From: Cupriavidus sp. IDO
GTDB lineage: Bacteria > Pseudomonadota > Gammaproteobacteria > Burkholderiales > Burkholderiaceae
Length of the DNA stretch: 64,000 nucleotides
Direction: 5' to 3'
Assembly (NCBI RefSeq): GCF_000812465.1
Contig: NZ_JWMA01000165.1
Coordinates: forward strand, 1 to 64,000
How positions within the stretch are numbered: the first letter of the stretch is position 1; each line of letters starts with the position of its first letter. Below the pieces are notes generated by a model. The model saw only the letters and a list, made by a program, of their open reading frames with translations, was not told the DNA's origin and did no database searches. The position numbers and the translations under genes were made by a program. This document shows, in pieces, positions 18,050 through 27,399 of the stretch.

Positions 18050-19099
18050 GGTTTCGGTGTCTGGCGGGAGGCGAACCCGACACAAACGGACACGCGTCTC
18101 GAACTCATCTCGCCTCGAATCTCGTCTGGCACCGGGAGGATCCCGGCGCGGCAATGCCATTGACAGCATTTGCCCATGAGAATCAAAGACTTAGATTTTA
18201 GCACCTCTGGGCCGCCAATGAACAGTGCAGCACGTGCAGCCGGCGTGGCACAGGCCAAGTCTGGCGCACCTGCATTTCAACAGCGTGTCACATATCGCAG
18301 CCATGATGCGGGCAGCCGCCGGATCGCGCTGTGCAGCGCGGACCACGCAGGCCCACCCAGATAACGAACAGTATCGACCACCAACTCACAATCATGGATT
18401 TGGAGCTTTTCAGCCAGGCCTGCCAATGCTTCCTGCGGACTTCAAGCCTTTTCCTCGGCCTGGTCACAGGCGCGTCCGAGGGGACGGCACCGCCCCTGCC
18501 AGCCGCACAGGAGGACAGCCTGCAGCACTGGACCGGGCTGCCGGCGGCGGGCTGAACACCTGCCTGCACCGCGGCCGGCCCCGCGGTCGGTCCCACGGAA
18601 TGCCGCGACGCAGCCCCCCTGCCACCCTTGCGCGACACCGCGGAGCGCATCGAACGCATCCTGCCGCCACACCGATCCTTCAGTATCCGCACCGCCAAGA
18701 GAAAAGCCCCGCAGGCCGGGGAAGGTCGCGGGGCTGAAGTGGTAGCGGAGCAATCATTCGATTCGCCCCGAGAATATCTTGTCGGATTTCGCAATGCCGG
18801 GCATCACCCAAATGCGGGGTGACGCAACAGCGCCCGGTGCAATCTAGCGGGTTCCGCAGAAACCAGCGCCACTTGTGCCGTTGAACGCGGGAAGTACGCC
18901 GATATAGCCAGTCAATCATCGCCTTTGCGCGCCATGTGCGGTATCCGGGTTTCCGCCGAGCGGGTTTTCGCCAGCTTCCGGCAAGCCCTGCATTGCGGTC
19001 TACTGGAACTGCATCGACCAGCAACCCCGATCGCCAGACGCGATGCGTCGCTGCAGTCGACTGCCTTGCGAATGTGGTTCCACTGACCGGAGACAGGCC
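18050..19099. other. Long gene-poor stretch upstream of rhlE
   Basis: There is no well-supported protein gene over about 1 kb. A possible 53-aa frame at 18394-18555 has no ribosome site and no recognisable domain. The 5' part is likely the rhlE leader and promoter. A minus-strand terminator and nested hairpins at 18701-18837 suggest a small RNA. Confidence 0.4.
18701..18850 (-). ncRNA. Candidate structured small RNA with terminator
   Basis: On the minus strand a nested hairpin (CCGGGC/GCCCGG at 18832-18837 and 18797-18802, enclosing TCACCC/GGGTGA at 18817-18822 and 18804-18809) is followed by an intrinsic terminator: GCGGGGCT arms at 18728-18735 and 18705-18712, then TTTTCTCTT. No reading frame ends at this terminator, so it must serve a non-coding transcript or an unrecognised gene. 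No known RNA family is recognised and the 5' end is unknown. Confidence 0.4.
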
Positions 19100-19210
19100 A
19101 TGGTGACAAAAAAAGACGAAGCTTTCGTGCTGAAGAATCTTCTTGCACTCGCAGCGGTAGAAACGCTGGGCGGAGCCATCGCGCTAGGCATGGTCTTCCA
19201 CCTGCTCTGA
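19100..19210 (+). CDS. Small hydrophobic protein, 36 aa
   Basis: The frame starts MVTKKDEAFVLKN, followed by one membrane-spanning stretch (LLALAAVETLGGAIALGMVF) and a stop. GGAGA lies about 8 bases before the ATG. The charged N-terminus and single helix are typical of small membrane proteins. No family is recognised. Translation is inferred only from the ribosome site and composition. Confidence 0.45.
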   Translation: MVTKKDEAFVLKNLLALAAVETLGGAIALGMVFHLL

Positions 19211-19267
19211 CGCCAGTCAGCTGGCGCCGGCGGTGCCCGCCATGCAGCGGGACATCGCTGGCGCCAA

Positions 19268-19621
19268 CTACGCATCGACGATCACCTCGAAGCCCCCGAA
19301 TATCATCCGCTGCCCATCGAAGGGCATCGGATCCATCCCTTCCTTGAGGCGCGGATCGGCCATCGCGGCCTTCATGCCTTCATCCCGCTTCTGGCGCGAG
19401 GGCCACAGGATCCACGAAAACACCACCGCCTCGTCCTCTTTGCGCTGGACCGCCATGGTGAAGGACGTGACCTTGCCTTCCGGCACATCGTCACCCCAGC
19501 ACTCCACCACCTTCAGCGCACCATGCTCCTTGAACACCGCCGAGGCCTTCTGCGCGACCTCACGGTATCTCTCGCGATTGGCCTTGGGCACGGCCAGTAC
19601 AAATCCATCGATGTAGGACAT
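19268..19621 (-). CDS. DUF1428 family protein (YbaA-like)
   Basis: A 117-aa ferredoxin-like-fold protein of the DUF1428 family. Conserved features are the N-terminal MSYIDGFVLAVP, the CWGDDVP segment and FSWILWPSR. Its function is unknown; homologues are small soluble dimers. AAGGAG lies 8 bases before the ATG. It converges with the 36-aa frame. Confidence 0.88.
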   Translation of the reverse strand: MSYIDGFVLAVPKANRERYREVAQKASAVFKEHGALKVVECWGDDVPEGKVTSFTMAVQRKEDEAVVFSWILWPSRQKRDEGMKAAMADPRLKEGMDPMPFDGQRMIFGGFEVIVDA

Positions 19622-19973
19622 AGGACGAACTCCTTGCTAGTTGAGGCGCAGGTGACGGCGTCCTGGCAACTGCCGTGCGGTTCCTGCGTCTGACTACCAT
19701 ACTCCATCGCGAAAATCGCACCGGAAGCCCGCGAGCCACGACATTGCCAATGGCGGTGCCCACATCTGGCCTGGCGCCCGTTCCATACCTCGACAGCCGG
19801 ACAGGACACATGGAAGCGTGAACTTTCCTATGCTAAGAGATGGAAAGAGAAAGGCAGCCTCGTGGACACCCTGCCAGGTGCCACCTCTTCGTCACTGGGA
19901 CAAACCATGATCCAAAGCGAGCTGGCCAGTCCAGCCGAAGAATGAATTCACCCCAGGCTTTTGGGAGTTCCTC
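19622..19973. other. Intergenic region without a clear gene
   Basis: I see no convincing gene, RNA or repeat. A short 12-codon frame at 19908 is too small to support. Confidence 0.35.
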
Positions 19974-20123
19974 ATGCTCACCTCGATCCTTGTAGCGCTA
20001 GTTGTCTTCGCCCTCTACGCGCTCGCGGTTCGCGCGATCTTCTATCACAAGTCGCTGATCTATCCGACTCATGAACATCCGTTCCAGTATTGGTGGAACC
20101 GGCTTTTGCATCACAAGGCGTAG
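19974..20123 (+). CDS. Small single-span membrane protein, 49 aa
   Basis: MLTSILVALVVFALYALAV forms one transmembrane helix. It is followed by a His/Trp/Tyr-rich tail (IFYHKSLIYPTHEHPFQYWW). GGAG sits 8 bases before the ATG. No family is recognised. It ends just before a perfect bidirectional terminator shared with the tRNA. Confidence 0.5.
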   Translation: MLTSILVALVVFALYALAVRAIFYHKSLIYPTHEHPFQYWWNRLLHHKA

Positions 20124-20148
20124 CTTGATACGAACCGGCCGGAAAAAG

Positions 20149-20186
20149 AAAAAGGGACTGCAGGCATCAACCTGCAGTCCCTTTTT
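20149..20186. terminator. Bidirectional terminator behind tRNA-Ile
   Basis: Perfect 16-bp arms (AAAAAGGGACTGCAGG and its complement) surround a 6-base loop, giving T runs in both directions. It ends the tRNA-Ile (and possibly rpoD) transcript on the minus strand and the small plus-strand frame. Confidence 0.88.
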
Positions 20187-20190
20187 ACAT

Positions 20191-20269
<79 letters not shown>

Positions 20270-20279
20270 ATGGAAGCGT

Positions 20280-22829
20280 TTAGTTGCCTTCCAGGAAGCT
20301 CTTCAGCTTGTCCGAGCGGCTCGGGTGGCGCAGCTTGCGCAGTGCCTTGGCCTCGATCTGGCGGATCCGTTCACGCGTGACGTCGAACTGCTTGCCGACC
20401 TCTTCCAGCGTGTGGTCGGTGCTCATTTCGATGCCGAAACGCATGCGCAGCACCTTGGCTTCGCGCGGCGTGAGCGAGTCCAGCACGTCCTTGACGACGT
20501 CGCGCATGGAACCGTGCAGCGCCGCTTCGGCCGGGGCCAGCGTGTTGGTGTCCTCGATAAAGTCGCCCAGATGGGAGTCGTCGTCGTCACCGATCGGCGT
20601 TTCCATGGAGATCGGCTCTTTGGCGATCTTCATGATCTTGCGGATCTTGTCTTCCGGCATCTCCATCTTCTCGGCCAGGGTTGCCGGATCCGGTTCATTA
20701 CCGGTTTCCTGCAGGATCTGGCGCGAGATGCGGTTCATCTTGTTGATCGTTTCGATCATGTGCACCGGGATACGGATGGTGCGCGCCTGGTCGGCGATCG
20801 AACGGGTGATGGCCTGGCGGATCCACCACGTGGCGTACGTGGAGAACTTGTAGCCGCGGCGGTATTCGAACTTGTCCACCGCCTTCATCAGGCCGATGTT
20901 GCCTTCCTGGATCAGGTCGAGGAACTGCAGGCCACGGTTGGTGTACTTCTTGGCGATCGAGATCACCAGGCGCAGGTTGGCCTCGGTCATCTCGCGCTTG
21001 GCTTCGCGGGCACGACGCTCGCCCTCGGCCATCTTGCGGTTGACGCCCTTCAGTTCCTTCAGCGGCAGCACCACGCGCGACTGCAGGTCGATCAGCTTCT
21101 GCTGCAGTTCATGCACGGCCGGCACGTTGCGCTCGACGATGGCGCTGTAGCCCTTGCCGTCGGCAACCACGGTGCCGATCCACTCAAGGTTGGTCTCGTT
21201 GCCCGGGAAGCGGGCGACGAATTCCGAGCGCGGCATGCCGCACTTGTCGACCACGATATTCAGGATCGAACGCTCGAGCTTGCGCACTTCGTCCACCTGG
21301 CCGCGCAGCGTGTCGCACAGGCGCTCGACATTGCGGGCGGTGAAGCGGATGCCCATCAGCTCGGCCTGGATGGCTTCCTGCGCCTTGACGTAGGGCTTGG
21401 AGTTGTAGCCTTCCTTCTCGAACGCGCGGCGCATCTTGTCGAACTGCTCGGCAATCACGCGGAATTTTTCCAGGGCGTTCTGCTTCAGCTCTTCCAGCTG
21501 GCGAGCGGAGGCACCGGCGCCGGCACCGCCTTCGTCGTCTTCGTCCTCGTCGGCCTCTTCCTCGTCGTCGGACTCGAGGTCTTCCTCTTCGGCTGCTGCG
21601 GCTGCAGCGGCCGGGGACACAGCCACTTCGTCGGCGTTCGGGTCGATCAGGCCATCGACGAATTCGTCGATCTTGATCTCGTCGTTGGCGACGCGCTCGG
21701 CATGGGCCAGGATCTCGGAGATGGTGACCGGGCAAGCCGAAATCGCCATCACCATGTCCTTGAGGCCGGCTTCGATGCGCTTGGCGATCTCGATTTCGCC
21801 TTCGCGCGTCAGCAGCTCGACCGTGCCCATTTCACGCATGTACATGCGGACCGGGTCGGTGGTGCGGCCGAACTCGGAGTCCACCGTGGACAGGGCGGCT
21901 TCGGCCTCTTCCTCGGCTTCCTCTTCGCTGGTGGCCGACGGTGCGTTGTCGTTCAGCAGCAGCGTCTCGGCATCGGGCGCCTGTTCGTAGACGGCGATGC
22001 CGATGTCGTTCAGCGTCGCGACCAGCGTGTCGATCGTTTCCGAATCGACCATGTCGTCCGGCAGGTGATCGTTGATTTCCGCGTAGGTCAGGTAGCCGCG
22101 CGACTTGCCCAGCTTGATCAGCGCCTTGAGCTTCTGGCGGCGCAGTTCAAGCTCTTCCTCGGTACCTTGCTGGGTCGAGGCGAATTCCTTGAGCAGGGCC
22201 TTTTCCTTGGCCTTGCGGTCCTTGGCTTTCTGCTTTTCGGTCTTGGGCGCCGCGGCCGGAGCCGCCGCGGGGATGTCGTTCTCGTAAAGCTCTTCAGTCA
22301 CGTCGTCTGTGGTGCTGTCGTCGTGCTGCATCCCGGCCTTGGGCTTGCGGCCACGCTTTTTCGGCTCCGGCTTGATTGCCGGAGCGGCGGGGCGCTCGGA
22401 TGCAACGGGTGCGGGAGTGTCGGCACGTGCCTTGGACGCGGGCGCGGCAGCGCCGGTCTTGGCGCCTCCGCTCTTTGCGCCGGCGGCGGCCGCTCGCTTG
22501 CTCTCGACTTCGGTATTCTGCTGTTTCGCCACGGTGATACTCTTGCCTTTCACTGGTGCAGACGCGGCAACCTTGCCGCTGGTACTGGCGCTCTTGCCGC
22601 TCTCGCGTGCCGAAGTCGAGGCCTTTGTCGTTTCGGATGTGCGACTCCTGGTGGGAGTGGTTCCGGCGGGCGCAGTAGCGCTACGCGCGGATTTTGATGG
22701 CGCAGACCGGGCTGGTGTCTTGACTGACGCGGTCGATGTCTTCGCCGCCGTTGTTTTCACAGACGCCTTGCCGCTCCCTGATTGGGGAGCTTTCGTGGAA
22801 ACCGTTTCGGTTGCTTTGGCCTTTGCCAT
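20280..22829 (-). CDS. rpoD: RNA polymerase primary sigma factor (sigma-70)
   Basis: An 849-aa protein, longer than the 613-aa E. coli factor. The first 200 or so residues are a low-complexity Ala/Lys/Thr/Ser tail typical of Burkholderiales. Region 1.1 follows, then an acidic insert ([20 protein letters not shown]). Core region 2 includes the [14 protein letters not shown] segment, and region 4.2 carries the helix-turn-helix [21 protein letters not shown] 22829 is preceded by GTGAG; a GTG 18 bases earlier is an alternative. It has its own promoter and is followed by tRNA-Ile. Confidence 0.98.
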   Translation of the reverse strand: MAKAKATETVSTKAPQSGSGKASVKTTAAKTSTASVKTPARSAPSKSARSATAPAGTTPTRSRTSETTKASTSARESGKSASTSGKVAASAPVKGKSITVAKQQNTEVESKRAAAAGAKSGGAKTGAAAPASKARADTPAPVASERPAAPAIKPEPKKRGRKPKAGMQHDDSTTDDVTEELYENDIPAAAPAAAPKTEKQKAKDRKAKEKALLKEFASTQQGTEEELELRRQKLKALIKLGKSRGYLTYAEINDHLPDDMVDSETIDTLVATLNDIGIAVYEQAPDAETLLLNDNAPSATSEEEAEEEAEAALSTVDSEFGRTTDPVRMYMREMGTVELLTREGEIEIAKRIEAGLKDMVMAISACPVTISEILAHAERVANDEIKIDEFVDGLIDPNADEVAVSPAAAAAAAEEEDLESDDEEEADEDEDDEGGAGAGASARQLEELKQNALEKFRVIAEQFDKMRRAFEKEGYNSKPYVKAQEAIQAELMGIRFTARNVERLCDTLRGQVDEVRKLERSILNIVVDKCGMPRSEFVARFPGNETNLEWIGTVVADGKGYSAIVERNVPAVHELQQKLIDLQSRVVLPLKELKGVNRKMAEGERRAREAKREMTEANLRLVISIAKKYTNRGLQFLDLIQEGNIGLMKAVDKFEYRRGYKFSTYATWWIRQAITRSIADQARTIRIPVHMIETINKMNRISRQILQETGNEPDPATLAEKMEMPEDKIRKIMKIAKEPISMETPIGDDDDSHLGDFIEDTNTLAPAEAALHGSMRDVVKDVLDSLTPREAKVLRMRFGIEMSTDHTLEEVGKQFDVTRERIRQIEAKALRKLRHPSRSDKLKSFLEGN

Positions 22830-22885
22830 TGGCACGCTCACTTTCACCAGATCTGGGAAGAAAGATTTCGCAATCCAAACCGGCT

Positions 22886-22891
22886 ATTGTA
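22886..22891 (-). promoter_or_regulatory. Extended -10 of rpoD
   Basis: TGCTACAAT is read on the minus strand (TACAAT at 22886-22891, TGC at 22892-22894), 57 bases before the rpoD ATG. A perfect palindrome TCAGGTGA/TCACCTGA at 22918-22938 lies just upstream of the -35 position and could be an operator. Confidence 0.5.
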
Positions 22892-23031
22892 GCACGCCAC
22901 AGATAGCCAGCTTCCTGTCAGGTGAGGTTTTCACCTGATAAATCAAGGCTTAAGCTCAGCAGTGCCGGCTCAGCCCCTCATTAACTGCTACTGCCACCTC
23001 CAAATGCACGGGCGCGCACGCCCTCGCCGCT

Positions 23032-24843
23032 TCAGCCCAATTGGCGACGGCGCTGGATCTCACCGACCAGCCAGCGCATGCGCTGCTTGCCGGCCTCGTC
23101 AGCGGTACCAGCGATCACATCGGCCTGCAGGCTGTCCAGTTCGCGGCGCAGCGGTTCGGCCAGCAGCTTGGTAATGGCCGCATCGAACTCCTGCGTGGCG
23201 GGTGCCTCTTCAATCTCTTCACGCAGCACGGCGCTCCGGGCCGCGGCGTACACCTCCACATAGGGCGACTGCGCCAGATGTTCGCTGAACGCCGCAAAAT
23301 TGACTTCACCCTGCACTTCATCGCAGACGCCGATCAGGTGGGCCAGCACCTCGGTATCGCCACCCTCGCCCTCCAACAGAAGCATCCGGCTGTCCTCATC
23401 GAGCCTGCCCGCCAGCACCGGGTAGCACATCAGCAACTGCAGCACCCGCTGCTCCAGCCCGGTTGGCGCCTGGCGCTTGGTGCGCGGACGCGGCTGGGCA
23501 AAGCGGCCAACCCGGGCCGGATCGCTGCGCAAGCCGCAGATCGCTTCGATTTCCGCAGGTGTCGTACCGGTAACATCGGCAAGTTCGCGGATGATCTGTA
23601 GCCTCAGGCCGCCGGCAGGCATGGCCTGGAGCAGCGGCTTGGCCTCGTACTGGGCGCGCGCACGGCCCTCGGGCTGCCGCATGTCCAGGTCCTCCGTGAC
23701 CGCCTGGAGCAGGAAGCGCGATAGCGGCATGGCATCGCGAACCTGCGCGGCGAAAGCCTCGGTCCCTTCCTCGCGCACATAGCTGTCCGGGTCATGCTCC
23801 GCGGGCAGGAACAGGAAGCGGATCGCCTTGTTGTCGGCCACATGCGGCAGGCACGCCTCCAGCGCGCGGCGCGCCGCACGGCGGCCGGCCGCATCGCCAT
23901 CGAACGAAAACACCACGGCATCGGTCTGGCGCATCAGCTTCTGCACGTGCACGGTCGTGCACGCGGTGCCCAGCGTGGCCACCGCATTGGCAAACCCGAG
24001 CTGCGCCAGTGCCACGACGTCCATATACCCTTCGACCACCAGCACGTAGCCGGTTTCCCGAATGGCATGGCGTGCCTCGAACAGCCCGTACAGCTCGGTA
24101 CCCTTGCTGAACAGAGGCGTTTCCGGCGAATTCAGGTACTTCGGCTCGCCCTGCCCCATCACGCGGCCGCCGAAGCCGATCACCGCACCCTTGGTATTGC
24201 GGATCGGGAACATGATCCGGTCGCGGAAGCGGTCATAGCGGCGCGGCTTGCCGTCGGCATCGCGCTTGTCGCTCTCGATCAGCAGCCCGGCCTCGACCAA
24301 TGGGCCGGCGATGGCATCGTCGCGGTAGCTGCCGAACACCGATTCCAGGCCCTGCCAGTCGTCCGGCGCATAGCCCAGGCCAAAATGCGCGGCAATCTCG
24401 CCTGTCAGCCCCCGCCCCTTCAGGTACTGAATGGCCTGGGGCGCGCCCCGCAGCTGGCGGCGGTAGAAATCGGTGGCACGGGTCATGGCATCGGACAGGG
24501 CCAGTGAACGGGCCTGCTGTTCGGCGCGCTGGGCCGGTGGCAGCCGGTCGCGCTCTTCCGGCACCGACAACCCGACCGATTGCGCCAGTTCACGCACGGC
24601 ATCCGGATAGGACTGCCCGGAATACTCCATCAGGAACCCGATGGCCGAGCCGTGGGCGCCGCAGCCAAAGCAGTGATAAAACTGCTTGGTTGGTGAGACC
24701 GTAAATGACGGGGATTTCTCGTTATGGAAAGGGCACAGCCCCATGAAATTGGCGCCGCCCTTCTTCAACTGCACATACTTGCCCACCACATCGACAATGT
24801 CGACACGGTTAAGCAGGTCCTGAATGAAGGATTGCGGAATCAC
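23032..24843 (-). CDS. dnaG: DNA primase
   Basis: A 603-aa primase that makes RNA primers at the fork. It has the N-terminal CHC2 zinc domain (CPFHNEKSPSF and FHCFGCGAHG-like FYHCFGCGAHG), a TOPRIM core (VVEGYMDVVAL and SFDGDAAGRRAA with the acidic metal ligands) and a C-terminal DnaB-binding domain. The GTG at 24843 (MIPQSFIQDL) fits family starts; an ATG 36 bases upstream is less likely. The distance to rpoD is 202 bases. Confidence 0.96.
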   Translation of the reverse strand: MIPQSFIQDLLNRVDIVDVVGKYVQLKKGGANFMGLCPFHNEKSPSFTVSPTKQFYHCFGCGAHGSAIGFLMEYSGQSYPDAVRELAQSVGLSVPEERDRLPPAQRAEQQARSLALSDAMTRATDFYRRQLRGAPQAIQYLKGRGLTGEIAAHFGLGYAPDDWQGLESVFGSYRDDAIAGPLVEAGLLIESDKRDADGKPRRYDRFRDRIMFPIRNTKGAVIGFGGRVMGQGEPKYLNSPETPLFSKGTELYGLFEARHAIRETGYVLVVEGYMDVVALAQLGFANAVATLGTACTTVHVQKLMRQTDAVVFSFDGDAAGRRAARRALEACLPHVADNKAIRFLFLPAEHDPDSYVREEGTEAFAAQVRDAMPLSRFLLQAVTEDLDMRQPEGRARAQYEAKPLLQAMPAGGLRLQIIRELADVTGTTPAEIEAICGLRSDPARVGRFAQPRPRTKRQAPTGLEQRVLQLLMCYPVLAGRLDEDSRMLLLEGEGGDTEVLAHLIGVCDEVQGEVNFAAFSEHLAQSPYVEVYAAARSAVLREEIEEAPATQEFDAAITKLLAEPLRRELDSLQADVIAGTADEAGKQRMRWLVGEIQRRRQLG

Positions 24844-24937
24844 CCGGCTGGCCGTCCTGAGGCATGGCCGTCCCGGCATCGGGCGGCCTATATTTTAAGA
24901 ATGCGTGACCGGGGCTGCGCCCAGTTGCTATCGAATC

Positions 24938-24943
24938 ATTGTA
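24938..24943 (-). promoter_or_regulatory. -10-like element of dnaG
   Basis: TACAAT on the minus strand, about 95 bases before the dnaG start. The -35 match is poor. Confidence 0.35.
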
Positions 24944-25036
24944 GTGCAGGCGCAGCAACACGCCCGCTTTGCCCGCATCGTCGCCCAACCCCATTCATCT
25001 GGCGCCGATATTCGCACTACGCTATTAAAACCGTAT

Positions 25037-25486
25037 TTACTTACCTGTCAGCGCCGCCTTGACCAGGGCGGATACGGCCGTCATGTCGGCACGGCCGGCG
25101 AGCCTCGCCTTGAGCAGGCCCATGACCTTGCCCATCTCCTGTGGGCCGGTGGCACCACTGTCCGTCACAGCCTGCTGCACTTCGGCGGCCACTTCGGCAT
25201 CCGACAGCGCGGCGGGCATATAGACCTTCAGCACTTCGACTTCGGCCAGTTCCTTGTCGGCCAGATCGTTGCGTCCGGCGGCCTGGAACTGCGAGATCGA
25301 GTCCTTGCGCTGCTTGATCAGCTTTTCCACCACGGCGAGCACGGCGGTGTCGTCCAGCTCGATTCGCTCATCGACTTCTCGCTGCTTGATGGCCGCCAGC
25401 AGCAGGCGAATGGTGCCGAGGCGCTCGGTTTCGCGGGCGCGCATGGCGGCTTTCATGTCTTCGCTGATACGGGCTTTGAGGGACAT
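25037..25486 (-). CDS. yqeY: GatB/YqeY domain protein
   Basis: A 149-aa helical protein resembling the C-terminal tRNA-tail domain of GatB. Conserved parts are MSLKARISEDMKAAMR and EMGKVMGLLKARLAGRADM. Its function is not settled. It normally sits between rpsU and dnaG, as here. AGGAAG lies upstream of the ATG. Confidence 0.93.
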   Translation of the reverse strand: MSLKARISEDMKAAMRARETERLGTIRLLLAAIKQREVDERIELDDTAVLAVVEKLIKQRKDSISQFQAAGRNDLADKELAEVEVLKVYMPAALSDAEVAAEVQQAVTDSGATGPQEMGKVMGLLKARLAGRADMTAVSALVKAALTGK

Positions 25487-25577
25487 CGTAGTCTTCCTGA
25501 AACTGGGTGAAGGACGTGTCGGACGTGCCGCGAGCGCATCGCGACGAGAGGACAGCCCGAAACGCCCAAAACGCAAA

Positions 25578-25607
25578 AACCCGCCGGAGCTCCTGCCACA
25601 GCGGGTT
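25578..25607 (-). terminator. Terminator behind rpsU
   Basis: On the minus strand AACCCGC (complement of 25601-25607) pairs with GCGGGTT (complement of 25578-25584), followed by further T residues. It partly separates rpsU from yqeY. Confidence 0.6.
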
Positions 25608-25631
25608 GCGATGCTGATGCGAGAGGCGCGA

Positions 25632-25844
25632 TCAGTAAAGCTTCTTCGGCAGCATCTGGCTGCGGATGCGCTTGTAGTGACGCTTCTCCGCCGCGGCTTT
25701 CTTGCGCTTGCGCTCGGCCGTCGGCTTCTCGTAAAACTCGCGCGCTCGCAATTCTGTAATCAGGCCGTTCTTTTCAATGGTGCGCTTGAACCGGCGCATG
25801 GCAACTTCAAAAGGCTCGTTTTCCTTGAGGCGGATCGTCGTCAT
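25632..25844 (-). CDS. rpsU: Ribosomal protein bS21
   Basis: A 70-aa, strongly basic protein with the conserved [20 protein letters not shown] start. It is part of the 30S subunit near the anti-Shine-Dalgarno region. It heads the rpsU-yqeY-dnaG-rpoD order and has its own extended -10 promoter upstream. Confidence 0.98.
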   Translation of the reverse strand: MTTIRLKENEPFEVAMRRFKRTIEKNGLITELRAREFYEKPTAERKRKKAAAEKRHYKRIRSQMLPKKLY

Positions 25845-25894
25845 TTGAGCAGAAAAAGAGGGAACTGCACGTTAGCGGTTTTACGAAGTTGGGA

Positions 25895-25900
25895 ATTGTA
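25895..25900 (-). promoter_or_regulatory. Extended -10 of rpsU
   Basis: TGCTACAAT on the minus strand, 51 bases before the ATG. It is identical to the rpoD element. Confidence 0.5.
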
Positions 25901-25953
25901 GCACCAAGCTCCGAAAGTCGGCCGACGCTCACCAGGCGCCCCGGACGTCTCGT

Positions 25954-27207
25954 TTATGCCACGGCGTGCGCTTCGCGGGCCGCCTCGGCGGCGGCCTGTC
26001 CGGCGGCCACGGCAGAGGCCCAGGCCCATTGGAAGTTGTATCCGCCAAGCCAACCGGTCACATCGACGACCTCGCCGATGAAGTAGAGATTCTTCACATC
26101 GCGCGCCATCATCGTGGTCGACGACAATCCACGCGTATCGACGCCGCCTAGCGTCACTTCCGCCTTGCGATAGCCTTCCGTCCCGGACGGCACCAGGCGC
26201 CAGTCATTGAGCGTCGCGCCCAGGCGGCGCAAGGCCTTGTCGGAGATGTCGTGCAGCGGCAGCTTCCCGTCCACCCCGGACCCCGCGCACCAGGCCTCGG
26301 CCAGCCGCGCGGGGAGGCGCTGCGCCAGCAGGTTGTCCAGGTGCTTGCGGCTGCCGGCCTTTTGCTCAAGCAGCCACGCCGCCGCATCCTGGCCATCGAA
26401 CAGGTCGATGGCGATGGGCGTGCCGGGACGCCAGAAACTGGAAATCTGCAGCACCGCCGGACCGGACAGGCCGCGATGGGTCCAGAGCAGGTCTTCGCGG
26501 AACCCGCCGGCCGCCTTGCCATTGCCGGTCGTGATATCGACTTCCAGCGATACGCCCGCCAGCGGCACGAACGGCTGCCAGGCCTGGCCGTCGAAAGTCA
26601 GCGGCACCAGCGCCGGGCGGGTTTCGATAATCCCCAGCCCGAATTGCCTGGCGATGCGGTAGCCAAAATCCGTCGCGCCGATCTTGGGGATAGAAAGCCC
26701 GCCGGTCGCCACCACCAGCGCTCCGGCGCGCACCGTCCCCTGGGAGGTCAGCAGCAGGAAGTCCTCGCCCTCCCGGCGCACCTCGGCCACGCTGCAACCG
26801 GTCTGCCAGTGCACGTGCCCGGTGTCGCATTCCGCCCGCAGCATGGCGATGACATCTTCCGCGCTGTCATTGCAGAACAACTGGCCGCGATGTTTCTCGT
26901 GCCAGTCGATCTCGTAGCGCCGCATCAGGCCGAGGAAATCCTGCGGCGTGTAGCGTGCGAGCGCGGAACGGCAAAAGTGCGGATTAGACGACAGATAGTT
27001 CGCCGGACCCGCCTGCAGATTGGTGAAATTGCAGCGTCCGCCACCCGAGATGCGGATCTTCTCGGCCAGGCGCGTGGCATGATCGATCAGCACCACGTGG
27101 GCGCCGCCCTGCCCGGCCACGGCGGCGCACATCATGCCGGCCGCGCCCGCGCCCAGCACGGCCACGTCGTACCGTCCCGCCGCCCGTGTTCCAGCCGAAC
27201 CGCTCAT
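25954..27207 (-). CDS. HI0933/BaiN-family NAD(P)/FAD-dependent oxidoreductase
   Basis: A 417-aa flavoprotein. The N-terminal dinucleotide fold VAVLGAGAAGMMCA is followed by the family motif GGGRCNFTN. The C-terminus has FIGEVVDVTGWLGGYNFQWAWASG-like residues. The family includes BaiN and proteins of unknown substrate; some are proposed to act on steroid or sugar-like double bonds. GAGGGG precedes the ATG. It sits between rpsU and divergent tsaD, which are direct neighbours in E. coli. Confidence 0.9.
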   Translation of the reverse strand: MSGSAGTRAAGRYDVAVLGAGAAGMMCAAVAGQGGAHVVLIDHATRLAEKIRISGGGRCNFTNLQAGPANYLSSNPHFCRSALARYTPQDFLGLMRRYEIDWHEKHRGQLFCNDSAEDVIAMLRAECDTGHVHWQTGCSVAEVRREGEDFLLLTSQGTVRAGALVVATGGLSIPKIGATDFGYRIARQFGLGIIETRPALVPLTFDGQAWQPFVPLAGVSLEVDITTGNGKAAGGFREDLLWTHRGLSGPAVLQISSFWRPGTPIAIDLFDGQDAAAWLLEQKAGSRKHLDNLLAQRLPARLAEAWCAGSGVDGKLPLHDISDKALRRLGATLNDWRLVPSGTEGYRKAEVTLGGVDTRGLSSTTMMARDVKNLYFIGEVVDVTGWLGGYNFQWAWASAVAAGQAAAEAAREAHAVA

Positions 27208-27342
27208 TGCACCCCTCGTACTGCCATCGTCAATCCACCGCTCAGGAAAGCGCCGATTGTAACGAAAAGCAGGCCGGGCGCCGGTGTGCTACCCTGCTGC
27301 CCTTGCGCCGGGGCACTCCCCGCAGCCCGCGCCAACCTCCTG

Positions 27343-27348
27343 TAAATT
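27343..27348 (+). promoter_or_regulatory. -10-like element of tsaD
   Basis: TAAATT lies 51 bases before the tsaD ATG. The -35 is not clear. Confidence 0.35.
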
Positions 27349-27399
27349 ACTGATTTGGCGGCTGTTTCCTGATGGAGACGGCTGCCATGTCGCTGCCAA

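Noticed and set aside
18394-18555. A 53-aa frame in the gap upstream of rhlE
   Set aside because: It has no ribosome site, no recognisable motif and unremarkable composition.
20325-22697. A 790-codon plus-strand open frame over rpoD
   Set aside because: It is antisense to a full sigma-70 gene; composition is typical of shadow frames in GC-rich DNA.
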